From positions 124,001 through 188,000 of the forward strand of contig NZ_CP035119.1 of the NCBI RefSeq assembly GCF_004087835.1: 64,000 nt of DNA, read 5' to 3'. Shown in pieces: positions 26,190 to 34,739 of the stretch. The notes under the pieces are model-generated. The model searched no databases. It was not told where the DNA came from and worked only from the letters and a program-made list of their open reading frames with translations. Numbering within the stretch: the stretch's first letter is position 1; each line of letters begins with the position of its first letter. The stretch is from Halorussus pelagicus. Its GTDB lineage: Archaea; Halobacteriota; Halobacteria; Halobacteriales; Haladaptataceae. A program made the position numbers and the translations under genes.

Positions 26190-26277
26190 GGTTGTACTCG
26201 CCCGCCGATTCGGTCACGTCGCCGCGCTCCGTCCCGACACCCCTGCTTTCATACCGGATCGTTCTCTACGGAGTGAT

Positions 26278-26886
26278 ATGGCACGCCGCACCGGGAGGCT
26301 CGACCGAGTCGTCGAAGACGAGCGCGTGAACGCCGGTCTCGGCTGGGCGCTCGTGGCGTTTCTCGCAGTCGTCTCGGCCGAGGAGATGCTCGACGGACAT
26401 CTGCTCTGGGCCGGGTTCACCGCCTTCGTCGGGGCGCTGGCGTTGGTTCCGACAGTCGCCAAGCGCGACTGGATTGTCATGCTCCCGTGGGAGGTGCTGG
26501 CGCTCGCGGCGCTTCCCATCTTCGGGCGGTCGATGGCGACGTTTCCGTCGGCCTCGCGGGTGGCAACGTATCTTTCCGTCGCGGCGCTCGCGCTCATCGT
26601 CGCCGTTGAGTTGCACGCGTTCACCACCGTCGAGATGACCCACTGGTTCGCGGTGCTGTTCGTCGTCGTCGCAACGATTGCTACCTCGGGAATTTGGGCG
26701 GTCGTCCAGTGGCTCTCGGACATCTATCTCGGCACCGCCTTCATCCGGAGCGAACACCGACTCATGTGGGACTTCGTGGCCGCGACGGTCATCGGCGGCA
26801 TGGCTGGCGTCGTCTTCGAGTGGTACTTCCGGCGGTTCGCGCGCATCGAAGCGCGTCTATCGGGCCAACACGGTGAGCGCCTGTGA
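26278..26886 (+). CDS. polytopic membrane protein, YjdF-like
   Basis: A 202-residue protein with five to six hydrophobic segments. ATG 26278 follows GTTCTCTACGGAGTGATATG with a GGAG site eight bases upstream. Its C-terminal third (MTHWFAVLFVVVATIATSGI, then EHRLMWDFVAATVIGGMAGV) resembles the last part of the next protein: a His-rich membrane helix, then a Trp/Asp near TVGG-like helix. The two genes overlap by four bases (GTGA), so they are coupled and may form one complex. Function unknown. Confidence 0.65.
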   Translation: MARRTGRLDRVVEDERVNAGLGWALVAFLAVVSAEEMLDGHLLWAGFTAFVGALALVPTVAKRDWIVMLPWEVLALAALPIFGRSMATFPSASRVATYLSVAALALIVAVELHAFTTVEMTHWFAVLFVVVATIATSGIWAVVQWLSDIYLGTAFIRSEHRLMWDFVAATVIGGMAGVVFEWYFRRFARIEARLSGQHGERL

Positions 26887-27533
26887 GAACCCGCGACCGA
26901 CTCCGAATCTCCGAGCGCCGACAAACGCAAGTGACCCGCGCGATGGAGGTCGGACTCGTCGTCATCCTCCTCGCGGGACTCTACCGGCGGAACATCGGCG
27001 TCGTCGTCAACGCGGGCATCGCGTTTGCCATCACCTTCCTCCCGGCCATCTTGGAACGGGACTACGACATCCCGATGGACGCGGGTCTCACCCTCTGGAT
27101 TACGACCGCGGTGTTCCTCCATGCGCTGGGCACACTCGGACCGTACCGCAACCCGTCGTTGTGGTGGTGGGACCACATGACCCACGCGCTCTCGTCGTCG
27201 CTCGTGGCGGCCATCGGGTATGCGACCACCCGCGCGCTCGACGAACATACCGACGACATCTATCTCCCGCCGCGGTTCACGTTCGTCTTCATCCTGCTGT
27301 TCGTCGTCGCGTTCGGCGTCGTCTGGGAGGTCATCGAGTTCGGCGTCGGCGGACTGGCGACGATTCTGGGCAGCGACAAGATACTCACCCAGTTCGGTCT
27401 CGAAGACACGATGAAGGACCTGCTGTTCGACACGGTGGGCGGCGTCCTCGTCGCAATCTGGGGCGCGGCCTACCTCTCGGACGTTGTCGGTGCGCTGACC
27501 GACCGCCTTGACGGCGGCCGGAGCGCGGAGTAA
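26883..27533 (+). CDS. polytopic membrane protein, YjdF/DUF2238-like
   Basis: A 216-residue protein starting at GTG 26883, overlapping the upstream stop by four bases. It has about six helices. LHALGTLGPYRNPSLWWWDH followed by MTHALSSSLVAAIGYA, then GVVWEVIEFG and DTMKDLLFDTVGGVLVAI, show the conserved H..G, DH..H, WE..E and D.DT..D..G residues of the YjdF (DUF2238) family. These polar residues inside helices suggest metal or proton binding. The role is unknown. Confidence 0.75.
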   Translation: MRTRDRLRISERRQTQVTRAMEVGLVVILLAGLYRRNIGVVVNAGIAFAITFLPAILERDYDIPMDAGLTLWITTAVFLHALGTLGPYRNPSLWWWDHMTHALSSSLVAAIGYATTRALDEHTDDIYLPPRFTFVFILLFVVAFGVVWEVIEFGVGGLATILGSDKILTQFGLEDTMKDLLFDTVGGVLVAIWGAAYLSDVVGALTDRLDGGRSAE

Positions 27534-27662
27534 CTGACTCGGCGCACGACTCCGGGAGCGCGCCGGGCGCGGGCGAGTATCCAGCCACGAGCAGGTGTCT
27601 GGCGGCGAGCGGGCGTTCGGCCGCGTAGCTTTATCCGTCTCTACGTGGTACCCGGAGTGGCC

Positions 27663-27863
27663 ATGGTGTTCAAGAAAATCACGCTCATCGGCACGAGCGA
27701 GGAGAGTTTCGACGCGGCCGCGGACGACGCCATCGACCGCGCCGAGAGAACGTTGGAGAACTTGAAGTGGGTGGAGGTGGACGAACTCGGCGTCGAAGTC
27801 GCCAACGCGCCGGACCGGGAGTATCAGGCCGAGGTCACGGTCGCTTTCGAGTTAGAGGGGTAA
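27663..27863 (+). CDS. dodecin (flavin-binding protein)
   Basis: A 66-residue protein, exactly dodecin size. [20 protein letters not shown], then the helix [20 protein letters not shown] with the flavin-stacking Trp, then strands ending [13 protein letters not shown], match archaeal dodecins, which form hollow dodecamers storing riboflavin or lumichrome. CTTTATCC at 27630-27637 lies about 30 bases before ATG 27663, giving a leaderless transcript. It stands alone, as usual for dodecins. Confidence 0.95.
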   Translation: MVFKKITLIGTSEESFDAAADDAIDRAERTLENLKWVEVDELGVEVANAPDREYQAEVTVAFELEG

Positions 27864-27893
27864 GGAGAGCGTAGCGCGCTCGGACCGCGACGG

Positions 27894-28739
27894 TCAGAGA
27901 TCGAGTTGGTCGAGTTGCCAGACCGCGAATCCGTCGATAGTACCAATATCGGCCCAGCAGACGTCGTCCAAGTCGTCACGCATCGACTCGATGTCGCTCC
28001 AGTTCACGCCATCTACGTGGGCACCGAAGGCAACCTCGTGGTCGGTCTCCTCGCTGAAATCGTCGTAGAGCCATTCGAGATGCGTTCTCACCTCGGAGGT
28101 GGTCGGGTCGTACGTCATGGCGACGATGCGGTCGATACTGTCGTCGGTGGCGATGGCCGAGAACTGCGAGGCGGTGGCGTTGTTCCCCCACGCGGGGATG
28201 GCCGCGAGCGCGTAATCGAGACCCTGCCCGTCGATTTGGGTGGTCAGCGACGAGTCGAGGAGGTGAGTCTCGATACCGGACAGCGTCTTCTGAGCGTCAC
28301 CGTCGTACGCACCATCTTCCACGTCGATTTGGATGCCGTCTATCTTCTGTCCAGAGGTAGCGTCGGCGTTCCAGTCGAGCATCTGTTGCACGACATCCGC
28401 GGCCGCGTCGGCCTTCACGCCGTTGACGACCGGGACGACGCGAACCCCACGGTCGTTCATCCGACCGACGAAGTCGAGCCAGTCGGATTTGTAGCCGGTC
28501 TCGAAACCATTGTGAGGAATCATCGGGTAGACGCCGTCTATCGGTTTCTGGTCGAGTGCGGTGGTCAGGTCGGCCGGTTCGTTAAACGTTCCATGTTCAA
28601 GACTACCGATCCAGTGGTACAGTCGGTACGTGTCAGTCGTGGCAGCGCTCGCAGACCCCGGAACGAGCGTTCCGACGGTCCCTGCGGCAGCGAGCGAGGC
28701 GGTTCCCTTCAACACGGAGCGTCGGTCGTGATTCGACAT
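27894..28739 (-). CDS. Tat-exported protein of unknown function (possible glycosidase-like barrel)
   Basis: A 281-residue secreted protein. ATG 28739 (MSNHDRRSVLKGTASLAAAG) gives a Tat signal with twin Arg at residues 6-7, hydrophobic core and a likely SASA-type cleavage near residue 32. The mature part alternates strands and helices like a TIM barrel: WIGSLEHGTF, RVVPVVNGV, IDGIQIDVEDGAYDG with acidic residues after a strand, then IDRIVAMTYDP and HEVAFGAHVDG. Acidic residues after the fourth strand fit a glycoside-hydrolase-like active site, but no family was identified. TATA-like TTTTGTACC lies upstream. Confidence 0.65.
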   Translation of the reverse strand: MSNHDRRSVLKGTASLAAAGTVGTLVPGSASAATTDTYRLYHWIGSLEHGTFNEPADLTTALDQKPIDGVYPMIPHNGFETGYKSDWLDFVGRMNDRGVRVVPVVNGVKADAAADVVQQMLDWNADATSGQKIDGIQIDVEDGAYDGDAQKTLSGIETHLLDSSLTTQIDGQGLDYALAAIPAWGNNATASQFSAIATDDSIDRIVAMTYDPTTSEVRTHLEWLYDDFSEETDHEVAFGAHVDGVNWSDIESMRDDLDDVCWADIGTIDGFAVWQLDQLDL

Positions 28740-28877
28740 GTATATTTCGAACAACTCTCCCGGTACAAAAGTTCTTTCAAAATACTATCTAGTCGTTATT
28801 ATCCTTCCCACCTAGGGACTCGAAACCGTTCGTCGCTCGGCGTCAACATTAACACCCCGGACGCGCAACGATACGGT

Positions 28878-29246
28878 ATGAGTACCGAGACCGCACCCGA
28901 CGGCGACCCCACGACGAAGATAGAGGTGACACCCGACGCCGCCGACGAAGCCCTCGCGCTGTTGGAGAGCGAGGAGTTGGACACCGGCATCGCTGGACTC
29001 CGGCTGTTCGTCCAGCAGGGCGGCTGTGCGGGGCTGTCTTACGGGATGCGCTTCGACGAGGAACCGGAAGAAGACGACACGGTCTACGAGCATCACGAGC
29101 TTCGGGTGTTCGTTGACCCCGCGAGCATGAACTACATCGAGGGGAGCGTCGTGGACTACGAGGACGGCCTGCAGGGCGCGGGCTTCCACGTCGATAATCC
29201 GAACGTCGTCAGCGAGTGCGGGTGCGGCGAGAGCTTCCGGACGTAG
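28878..29246 (+). CDS. HesB/IscA-family iron-sulfur carrier
   Basis: A 122-residue A-type carrier that receives and hands on Fe-S clusters. The three conserved cysteines are present: Cys50 in QQGGCAGLSYG and Cys114/Cys116 in VVSECGCGESF. IEVTPDAADEALALL is the family's first helix. ATG 28878 follows a TATA-like region 30 bases back; a longer in-frame extension has no support. Homologues include IscA, ErpA and SufA; which one cannot be told here. It stands alone, with no isc or suf genes in the window. Confidence 0.93.
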   Translation: MSTETAPDGDPTTKIEVTPDAADEALALLESEELDTGIAGLRLFVQQGGCAGLSYGMRFDEEPEEDDTVYEHHELRVFVDPASMNYIEGSVVDYEDGLQGAGFHVDNPNVVSECGCGESFRT

Positions 29247-29315
29247 ACCGTCGCCGGATCGGAGTCTCGCATCGGGAGGGCCATTCTTATCACATCGAGA
29301 ACGCTACGTGACGGT

Positions 29316-29426
29316 ATGACCAGAGACGACTCCGTCGAGCCAGTTCCAGAGCGAACTGCGCGCGACGACTCGACCGGGCGGAGAGGACACTCTTCGACAG
29401 GGAAGACGCGGAGGACCGAATGGTAG
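29316..29426 (+). CDS. possible 36-residue leader peptide overlapping the CNNM gene
   Basis: ATG 29316 lies about 28 bases after TTCTTATC (29284-29291), where a leaderless transcript would start. The frame encodes a charged 36-residue peptide (MTRDDSVEPVPERTARDDS at the start) and ends at TAG 29424, seven bases inside the next gene. The peptide resembles no family. It may be translated first and coupled to the downstream start at 29420, or be chance. Confidence 0.3.
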   Translation: MTRDDSVEPVPERTARDDSTGRRGHSSTGKTRRTEW

Positions 29427-30826
29427 ACCTCGCGTTCTCGCTCGGGCGCGTCCTGCTCGCGCTCGTGCTAGTGGTGTTGAACGGCTTCTTCGTCGCCACG
29501 GAGTTCGCCTTCGTCCGAATCAGATCCACGGCCGTCGAGGGACTCGTCGCGAAGGGCAAACCGGGCGCGAAGACGTTGCAGACGGTGATGGAGAGCCTTG
29601 ACGACTACCTCGCGGTGACACAGCTCGGCATCACGATTTCCTCGCTGGGTCTCGGGTGGATCGGAGAACCGGCGGTGGCGGCGCTCATCGAGCCGTTCCT
29701 CGGCTCCATCCTCCCGCAGAATCTCGTCCACCTCGTCGCGTTCGCCGCCGGGTTCGGCTTCATCACGTTCCTGCACGTCGTCTTCGGCGAACTCGCGCCG
29801 AAGACGATAGCCATCGCGCAGGCAGAACGCGTCTCGCTGCTGGCCGCACCGCCGATGAAGTTCTTCTACTACCTGTTCGTCCCCGGTATTATCGTGTTTA
29901 ACGGCACGGCGAACGCCTTCACGCGACTTATCGGCGTCCCGCCGGTGACCGAGAGCGAGGAGAGCCTCGAAGAAGAAGAGCTTCTGATGGTACTGGGTCG
30001 CTCGGGCAAGCAGGGTCACATCGACAAGTCCGAGGTCGAGATGATAGAGCGCGTGTTCGACCTCGACGACATCACCGTCCGGGAAGTCATGGTGCCCCGC
30101 CCCGACGTGGTGAGTGCGTCCGCCGACCTCCCGCTGTCGGACCTCCGCCGACTGATAATCGGCGAGGGCCACACCCGCTACCCGGTCGTGGAGACCGACG
30201 ACAGCGACCAAGTCGTCGGCTACGTTGACGTGAAAGACGTGCTAGAAGCGAGCGAGTCCACCGACGGAGCGACCGAATCCGTCACGGCCGGGGACCTCGC
30301 GCGCGACCTCACCGTCGTTCCGGAGACCGGCCGCATCAACGACCTCCTCACGGAGTTTCAGGACGAGCAGGGCCAGATGGCCGCAGTTATCGACGAGTGG
30401 GGGTCGTTCGAGGGCATCGTGACGGTCGAAGACCTCGTGGAAGTCGTCGTCGGCGACCTCCGAGACGACTTCGACGTGGACCACCGCGAACCCACCATCG
30501 AGCGACGGAGCGACGGTGTCTTCACCGTTGACGGTGGCGTCGCTGTCTCGGACGTTAACGAGCGACTGAACGCCGACTTCGAGGTGTCGGACTTCGGGAC
30601 GCTCGGCGGTCTGGTGCTGGACCGTCTCGGACGCGCCCCGGAGGTCGGCGACCGCATCAAGACTGACGGCTACTACCTCGACGTTGAGGAGGTCGAGGGT
30701 GCTCGGGTCTCGACGGTCGTCGTTCGAGAGCGAGGCGACGCGAGCCGAGCGAGTCAATCCAGAGAGACGAGAAGCGAAGACGAACCCAAGCGAGCGGACC
30801 CCTCGGACGACGAACCAGCGAGGTGA
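29420..30826 (+). CDS. CNNM/CorC-type transporter (DUF21-CBS-CorC)
   Basis: A 468-residue protein. Residues about 1-190 are the DUF21 (CNNM) membrane domain with three to four helices (LALVLVVLNGFFVATEFAFV, then LGITISSLGLGWIGEPAVAAL and FGELAPKTIAIAQAE). Residues about 205-330 hold two CBS domains (VREVMVPRPDVVSASADLPL, MAAVIDEWGSFEGIVTVEDL), and about 350-440 the CorC_HlyC domain. Members export Mg2+ or other divalent ions. The C-terminal tail is charged. ATG 29420 is used; a short reading frame from the apparent transcription start overlaps it. It ends six bases from the convergent hisD gene. Confidence 0.92.
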   Translation: MVDLAFSLGRVLLALVLVVLNGFFVATEFAFVRIRSTAVEGLVAKGKPGAKTLQTVMESLDDYLAVTQLGITISSLGLGWIGEPAVAALIEPFLGSILPQNLVHLVAFAAGFGFITFLHVVFGELAPKTIAIAQAERVSLLAAPPMKFFYYLFVPGIIVFNGTANAFTRLIGVPPVTESEESLEEEELLMVLGRSGKQGHIDKSEVEMIERVFDLDDITVREVMVPRPDVVSASADLPLSDLRRLIIGEGHTRYPVVETDDSDQVVGYVDVKDVLEASESTDGATESVTAGDLARDLTVVPETGRINDLLTEFQDEQGQMAAVIDEWGSFEGIVTVEDLVEVVVGDLRDDFDVDHREPTIERRSDGVFTVDGGVAVSDVNERLNADFEVSDFGTLGGLVLDRLGRAPEVGDRIKTDGYYLDVEEVEGARVSTVVVRERGDASRASQSRETRSEDEPKRADPSDDEPAR

Positions 30827-30832
30827 GGGGTC

Positions 30833-32107
30833 TCAGTCCTCGAATCGCTTACGCACGCTCTCGGCGTGGCCCTCAAGTCCTTCGGCTTCCGCGAGCGTCG
30901 TAATCGTCGCCGAGAGGTCGTCTAACCCGCCCTCGTCCAAGCGCTGGACGGTCGTCTCGCGCACGAACGTATCGACCGACAGGCCGCCCGTTATCTTCGC
31001 CGCGCCGGTGGTCGGCAGAACGTGGTTGGTGCCGCTGGCGTAGTCGCCCGCGGCGACGGGAGTGTAGGGTCCGAGGAAGACGCTTCCGGCGCTGTCGATG
31101 CGGTCCAGAATCTCCTCGTCGTCGTCGGCCTGAATCGAGAGGTGTTCGGCGGCGAACTCCTCGGCGAACAGGACGGTCTCGCTCGGCGAGCGCGCGAGCA
31201 GGACGCCGCTCTCGTCGCTTTCGAGGGCCTTCCGGGCGGTCTCGCTCCGCTCGCGCTCGGGGAGTTGGGCCTCGATTTCCTCGGCGATTGCCTCGGCGGT
31301 CGCCTCGTCGTCGGTCACCGCGACGACCGACGCCTCGGGGTCGTGTTCGGCCTGCGCGACGAGGTCCGCGGCCGCGAGTCGCGGGTCCGCGGTTTCGTCG
31401 GCGACGACCAACACCTCGCTCGGTCCGGCGAGGAAGTCAATGGCCACGTCGCCTCGAACCTCTGCTTTCGCCGCCGTCACCCACTTGTTGCCCGGCCCGA
31501 CGACTTTCTGGACGCGGTCTATCTGTTCGGTGCCGTAGGCCAGCGCGGCGACCGCCTGCGCGCCGCCGACGTTGAACACCGCGTCAGCGCCAGCGGCGTG
31601 GATGGCCGCGAGCGTCACGGGGTTCATCTCCTCGGCGGGCGGGGTCGCCACCGCGACCTGCTCGACGCCAGCGACCTTCGCCGGGATGACGCCCATCAGC
31701 GCGCTGGAGGGGTAGGCCGCGGCCCCGCCGGGGACGTAGACCCCGACGCGTTCGAGCGGTCGGAACCGACGACCCAACTCGCGGCCGTCGGCGAACTTGC
31801 GCCGCCAGTCTTCGGGGCGTTGGGCTTCGTGGAACGCCCGGATATTCTCGGCGGCGGTCTCGATGGCGTCTCGAATCTCGTCGTCGAGTTCGTCGTAGGC
31901 GCGCTCGGCCTCGTCGGTGATGTCTAAGTTGCCGACCGAGACGCCGTCGAACTCCTCGCAGAACTCTCGGACCGCCACGTCGCCTTCCTCGCGGACGCGA
32001 GAGACGATGTCGCGCACGTCCTCGCGGACGCCTTCGATGCCCGCGTCGCGGTCGAACAGCGCCCGTCGGTCGTCGGGACCGAGGTCCGCCAGCTTTCGTA
32101 CGTTCAT
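30833..32107 (-). CDS. hisD: histidinol dehydrogenase
   Basis: A 424-residue enzyme, full length. It performs the last two oxidations of histidine synthesis (L-histidinol to histidine, NAD-dependent, zinc). GVYVPGGAAAYPSSALMGVIPAKVAG (shown in parts: GVYVPGGAAAYPSS, then PAKVAG), VVGPGNKWVTAAK, DFLAGPSEVLVVADE and QAEHDPEASV are signature stretches, and TNHVLPTTGAAKI lies near the end. I chose ATG 32107 (MNVRKLADLG) because the longer frame upstream is unconserved. No other his genes are nearby, as is usual in haloarchaea where the pathway genes are scattered. Confidence 0.95.
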   Translation of the reverse strand: MNVRKLADLGPDDRRALFDRDAGIEGVREDVRDIVSRVREEGDVAVREFCEEFDGVSVGNLDITDEAERAYDELDDEIRDAIETAAENIRAFHEAQRPEDWRRKFADGRELGRRFRPLERVGVYVPGGAAAYPSSALMGVIPAKVAGVEQVAVATPPAEEMNPVTLAAIHAAGADAVFNVGGAQAVAALAYGTEQIDRVQKVVGPGNKWVTAAKAEVRGDVAIDFLAGPSEVLVVADETADPRLAAADLVAQAEHDPEASVVAVTDDEATAEAIAEEIEAQLPERERSETARKALESDESGVLLARSPSETVLFAEEFAAEHLSIQADDDEEILDRIDSAGSVFLGPYTPVAAGDYASGTNHVLPTTGAAKITGGLSVDTFVRETTVQRLDEGGLDDLSATITTLAEAEGLEGHAESVRKRFED

Positions 32108-32290
32108 GGAAGACGGTTCGGAGCGCGGGCGAAAAACGGTTTCCTTCCGGGTCGTCGCGTCCACTGATGGCGGACCGAGGAGCGAAATCGGAGCGGGAGA
32201 GCGTGAGAGGGCAGACCGAACAACGAACGAACAAATCCTGTTCCGCATAAATAAAGAGATAAGTATAACGATTCGCTCAATTTCTCCTAA

Positions 32291-33241
32291 ATGAGACGTT
32301 TACTCGTTCGAGGCGCTGTTCTTCTGTGTGCGATTCTGGTACTCCTCCCGATAGCCGTCGGCGGCGTCGGACTGCCGGGCGACGTGTCCGCCGACGCAAC
32401 GGGGACGCCGCCGACCAGCGACGTGGTCGGCGACGCGACGAACGCCTCCGCCGGAACTGTGAACAAGACGACCAAGATAATCGACATTTCGAACGAGCGG
32501 ACGTCGATATATCTCTCGTCTCAGCGCGTCGCAATCGACAACGGCGAACAGGCCCACCTCGAGTTCAGCGCCGTCAACTACGTTACGAACGAGCGGCCGA
32601 TGACGGTCCAACTCATCTTTCAGGCACCGAGCGGGGTCTCGGTTACTGGCGTCAACGATATCGACGAAGGCGACAACCAGTACGTCGCCACGCGGAGCCT
32701 CGAACCCGGCGGGGAGTTCGGCACTCGCATCACCATCGACCCCGAGAGTCCGGGCGAGTTCCCCGTCACCGCGAAGGCAGTGTACTACTTCGGTACGAAT
32801 CGCTCCGACGGAGAGGGCAAAGAGGTGGAACTCGACGTTACCCATCGCCCACCGCCGAAATCGAGTTCCGAGAAGGTGGTCTCAGACATAGCGAGTACCC
32901 CATCTAGTCTGTTAGGCGGGTTCTCAGAGTCGCTCCCCGGCGAGTACGCACCGCTAGTTCCCACGATAGACGAGAGCCAGCAGTTCGTGGTATTCCGTTT
33001 CAATATCGTGTACGCGCTCTTGGACTCGCTGTTCATCGGGTTCTTCATTTTCTTCCTGTTAGAGATGGGCGACGACGATAACGAGGGGAATTTCGACTTG
33101 GCAGCCCTCCTCTCGGCGATTCTCACACCGATACTCATGGTGGGTGGACTCACGAGAGTGACGCTCCTCGCTTCGATAGCTATCCTGCTGGTAATCGTCG
33201 GTCTCTTCCTCGTGATGGTCGTGCTTTCGGCGTTCATGTAG
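32291..33241 (+). CDS. exported/membrane protein with an immunoglobulin-like domain
   Basis: A 316-residue protein. Residues 1-25 are a Sec-type signal or anchor. Residues about 65-180 look beta-rich and Ig/NEW-like (VQLIFQAPSGVSVTGV, then EFPVTAKAVYYFGTN), probably outside the cell. Residues about 235-316 contain three hydrophobic helices (NIVYALLDSLFIGFFIFFLL and two more at the C-terminus). ATG 32291 follows an A+T-rich stretch with ATAAATAAAGAG at 32246-32257. It diverges from hisD. Function unknown; a surface sensor or stator is possible. Confidence 0.7.
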   Translation: MRRLLVRGAVLLCAILVLLPIAVGGVGLPGDVSADATGTPPTSDVVGDATNASAGTVNKTTKIIDISNERTSIYLSSQRVAIDNGEQAHLEFSAVNYVTNERPMTVQLIFQAPSGVSVTGVNDIDEGDNQYVATRSLEPGGEFGTRITIDPESPGEFPVTAKAVYYFGTNRSDGEGKEVELDVTHRPPPKSSSEKVVSDIASTPSSLLGGFSESLPGEYAPLVPTIDESQQFVVFRFNIVYALLDSLFIGFFIFFLLEMGDDDNEGNFDLAALLSAILTPILMVGGLTRVTLLASIAILLVIVGLFLVMVVLSAFM

Positions 33242-33311
33242 CACGCAACGACCGACTCGTTTCGCCGTCGAAAATCGAAACGGGAAGGGCGTTCGCCGAG
33301 CGCGAAGCGGT

Positions 33312-33557
33312 TCAACAGCTATCGGTACTTTGGAAGAACCTTCCGGGGTCTGTGACCGTCAGAGTCGCGGTGTAGTGGCCCGAGGCATCGTAACTGTGGC
33401 TGACAGTCTCGCCAGTCACGGCGGTGTCGTCGCCGAACTCCCAGTCGTAGGACGCGACTGAGTCGTCCGAGTCCGACAACGCCGAGCCATCGAACGAGGC
33501 GACCGCTCCGGCGGCGCTTCCGAGCGACTTCAACAGGGTGCGTCGTTGCAGATTCAT
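33312..33557 (-). CDS. Tat-signal plus single PKD domain, probable truncated protein
   Basis: An 81-residue frame beginning MNLQRRTLLKSLGSAAGAVA, a Tat signal, followed almost directly by a PKD domain (SYDWEFGDDTAVTGETVSHS, then YDASGHYTATLTVTD) and a short non-family tail. PKD domains normally accompany a catalytic domain, so this looks like a remnant after an internal deletion. It starts six bases after the stop of the PHB-depolymerase-like gene on the same strand, and both have the same kind of signal, so the original could have been a substrate-binding partner. Confidence 0.5.
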   Translation of the reverse strand: MNLQRRTLLKSLGSAAGAVASFDGSALSDSDDSVASYDWEFGDDTAVTGETVSHSYDASGHYTATLTVTDPGRFFQSTDSC

Positions 33558-33563
33558 CGTTAC

Positions 33564-34553
33564 TCACCCCCGGCTTTTGTCCGCGAAGAACTCCCACAGT
33601 ATCTGGCTCGCGTCGGGACCGCCCGGCGCAGTGAACTCGCCACCGGACTCGCCGCCGGACCATGCGTGGTCCATGCCCTCGACCATCCATTTCTCCACCA
33701 CGGCGTCGCCACTCTCGTCGTGATACTCGGAGGTGGTGTAGCTGTAGGAGTCTGACGTGCCATCGCGCACCACGTCGGCGTCGTAGTCGATGCCGTCGTC
33801 GTCGGTACCGTCGGCGGCGAGGTCGTTGGTCTGAGTCGCCTGTTCGGCGGCCTGATGGCCGTTTATCGGGTCAACTGTCGTGTCGTCGGTGCCGTGGAAC
33901 ACGATGGTTGGCAGTTCGCTCGTGATGCCGTAGTCCTCCATCGACTCGTAGGCCTGCGTACCCTGACTCTGCGGGTCGGGTCCGCCGTCGGACATCGCGG
34001 TCGTTCCGCCGTAGGAGGTTTCGGCGGCGTCGTACTCCAGTCCGGAGTGGACGCCCCCCGCGGCGTAGATATCGGCGTACTCCGCGAGCATGTTCGGAAC
34101 CATCGCCGCGCCCGCCGAGAGACCCGCGACGTAGACGCGGTCTGGGTCGAGTCCCTCCGCTTCGACGGTCTCTTGGGTCATCCCGGCGATGACCGCGGCC
34201 TCGCCGTTTCCGCGGGTAGTGTTGGCATCGTAGTACCAGTTCCAACACAGCAGGCCGTTCCGGGCGTTGTACTGGTCGGGGTAGATAACCGCGAACCCCT
34301 CCCGGTCGGCGACCTCGTTCATGCGCGTCTCCTCGCGGAACTGGTCGGCCGTCTGGGAACAGCCGTGGAGCATCACGACGAGGGGGTCGCCCGCCCCGAC
34401 GCCGTCCGGGACGTACTTCCAGTAGTCGAAGCCGCTGTAGTAGTGGTTCGTGTACGAACCCGAGACCGCCGCGGTTCCGACGCCGCCGAGAACGGTCGCC
34501 ACACCGACTGCGCTACCGGCCGACTTGATGAGCGTGCGTCTATCGCAGTTCAT
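33564..34553 (-). CDS. secreted PHB-depolymerase-family esterase
   Basis: A 329-residue protein with a Tat signal (MNCDRRTLIKSAGSAVGVAT, twin Arg at 5-6). The mature part is an alpha/beta hydrolase of the LpqC/poly(3-hydroxybutyrate) depolymerase type: PLVVMLHGCSQTADQF is the oxyanion strand, Ser146 in VAGLSAGAAM the nucleophile, VFHGTDDTTVDP carries the Asp, and EGMDHAWSGG the His. It may release hydroxyalkanoate or other acyl/feruloyl groups outside the cell. TATA-like AATATATAAATTT at about 34601-34613 lies upstream. Next gene on the strand is the PKD remnant. Confidence 0.88.
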   Translation of the reverse strand: MNCDRRTLIKSAGSAVGVATVLGGVGTAAVSGSYTNHYYSGFDYWKYVPDGVGAGDPLVVMLHGCSQTADQFREETRMNEVADREGFAVIYPDQYNARNGLLCWNWYYDANTTRGNGEAAVIAGMTQETVEAEGLDPDRVYVAGLSAGAAMVPNMLAEYADIYAAGGVHSGLEYDAAETSYGGTTAMSDGGPDPQSQGTQAYESMEDYGITSELPTIVFHGTDDTTVDPINGHQAAEQATQTNDLAADGTDDDGIDYDADVVRDGTSDSYSYTTSEYHDESGDAVVEKWMVEGMDHAWSGGESGGEFTAPGGPDASQILWEFFADKSRG

Positions 34554-34739
34554 GAGGTGACATAGCGTACCACTGGACGGAAGGTAATCTAACCAGAGGT
34601 TAATATATAAATTTTATCTGGTGAAAATTTATAGAATGGCGGCTCTCGAACGGCGCGACACCGACGCGAAGTTCGAGTCAGCGAGACGCTCCACGACGGA
34701 GACCAGCGGATTTATTCGCGGGTTAGAGCAAATCAACCC

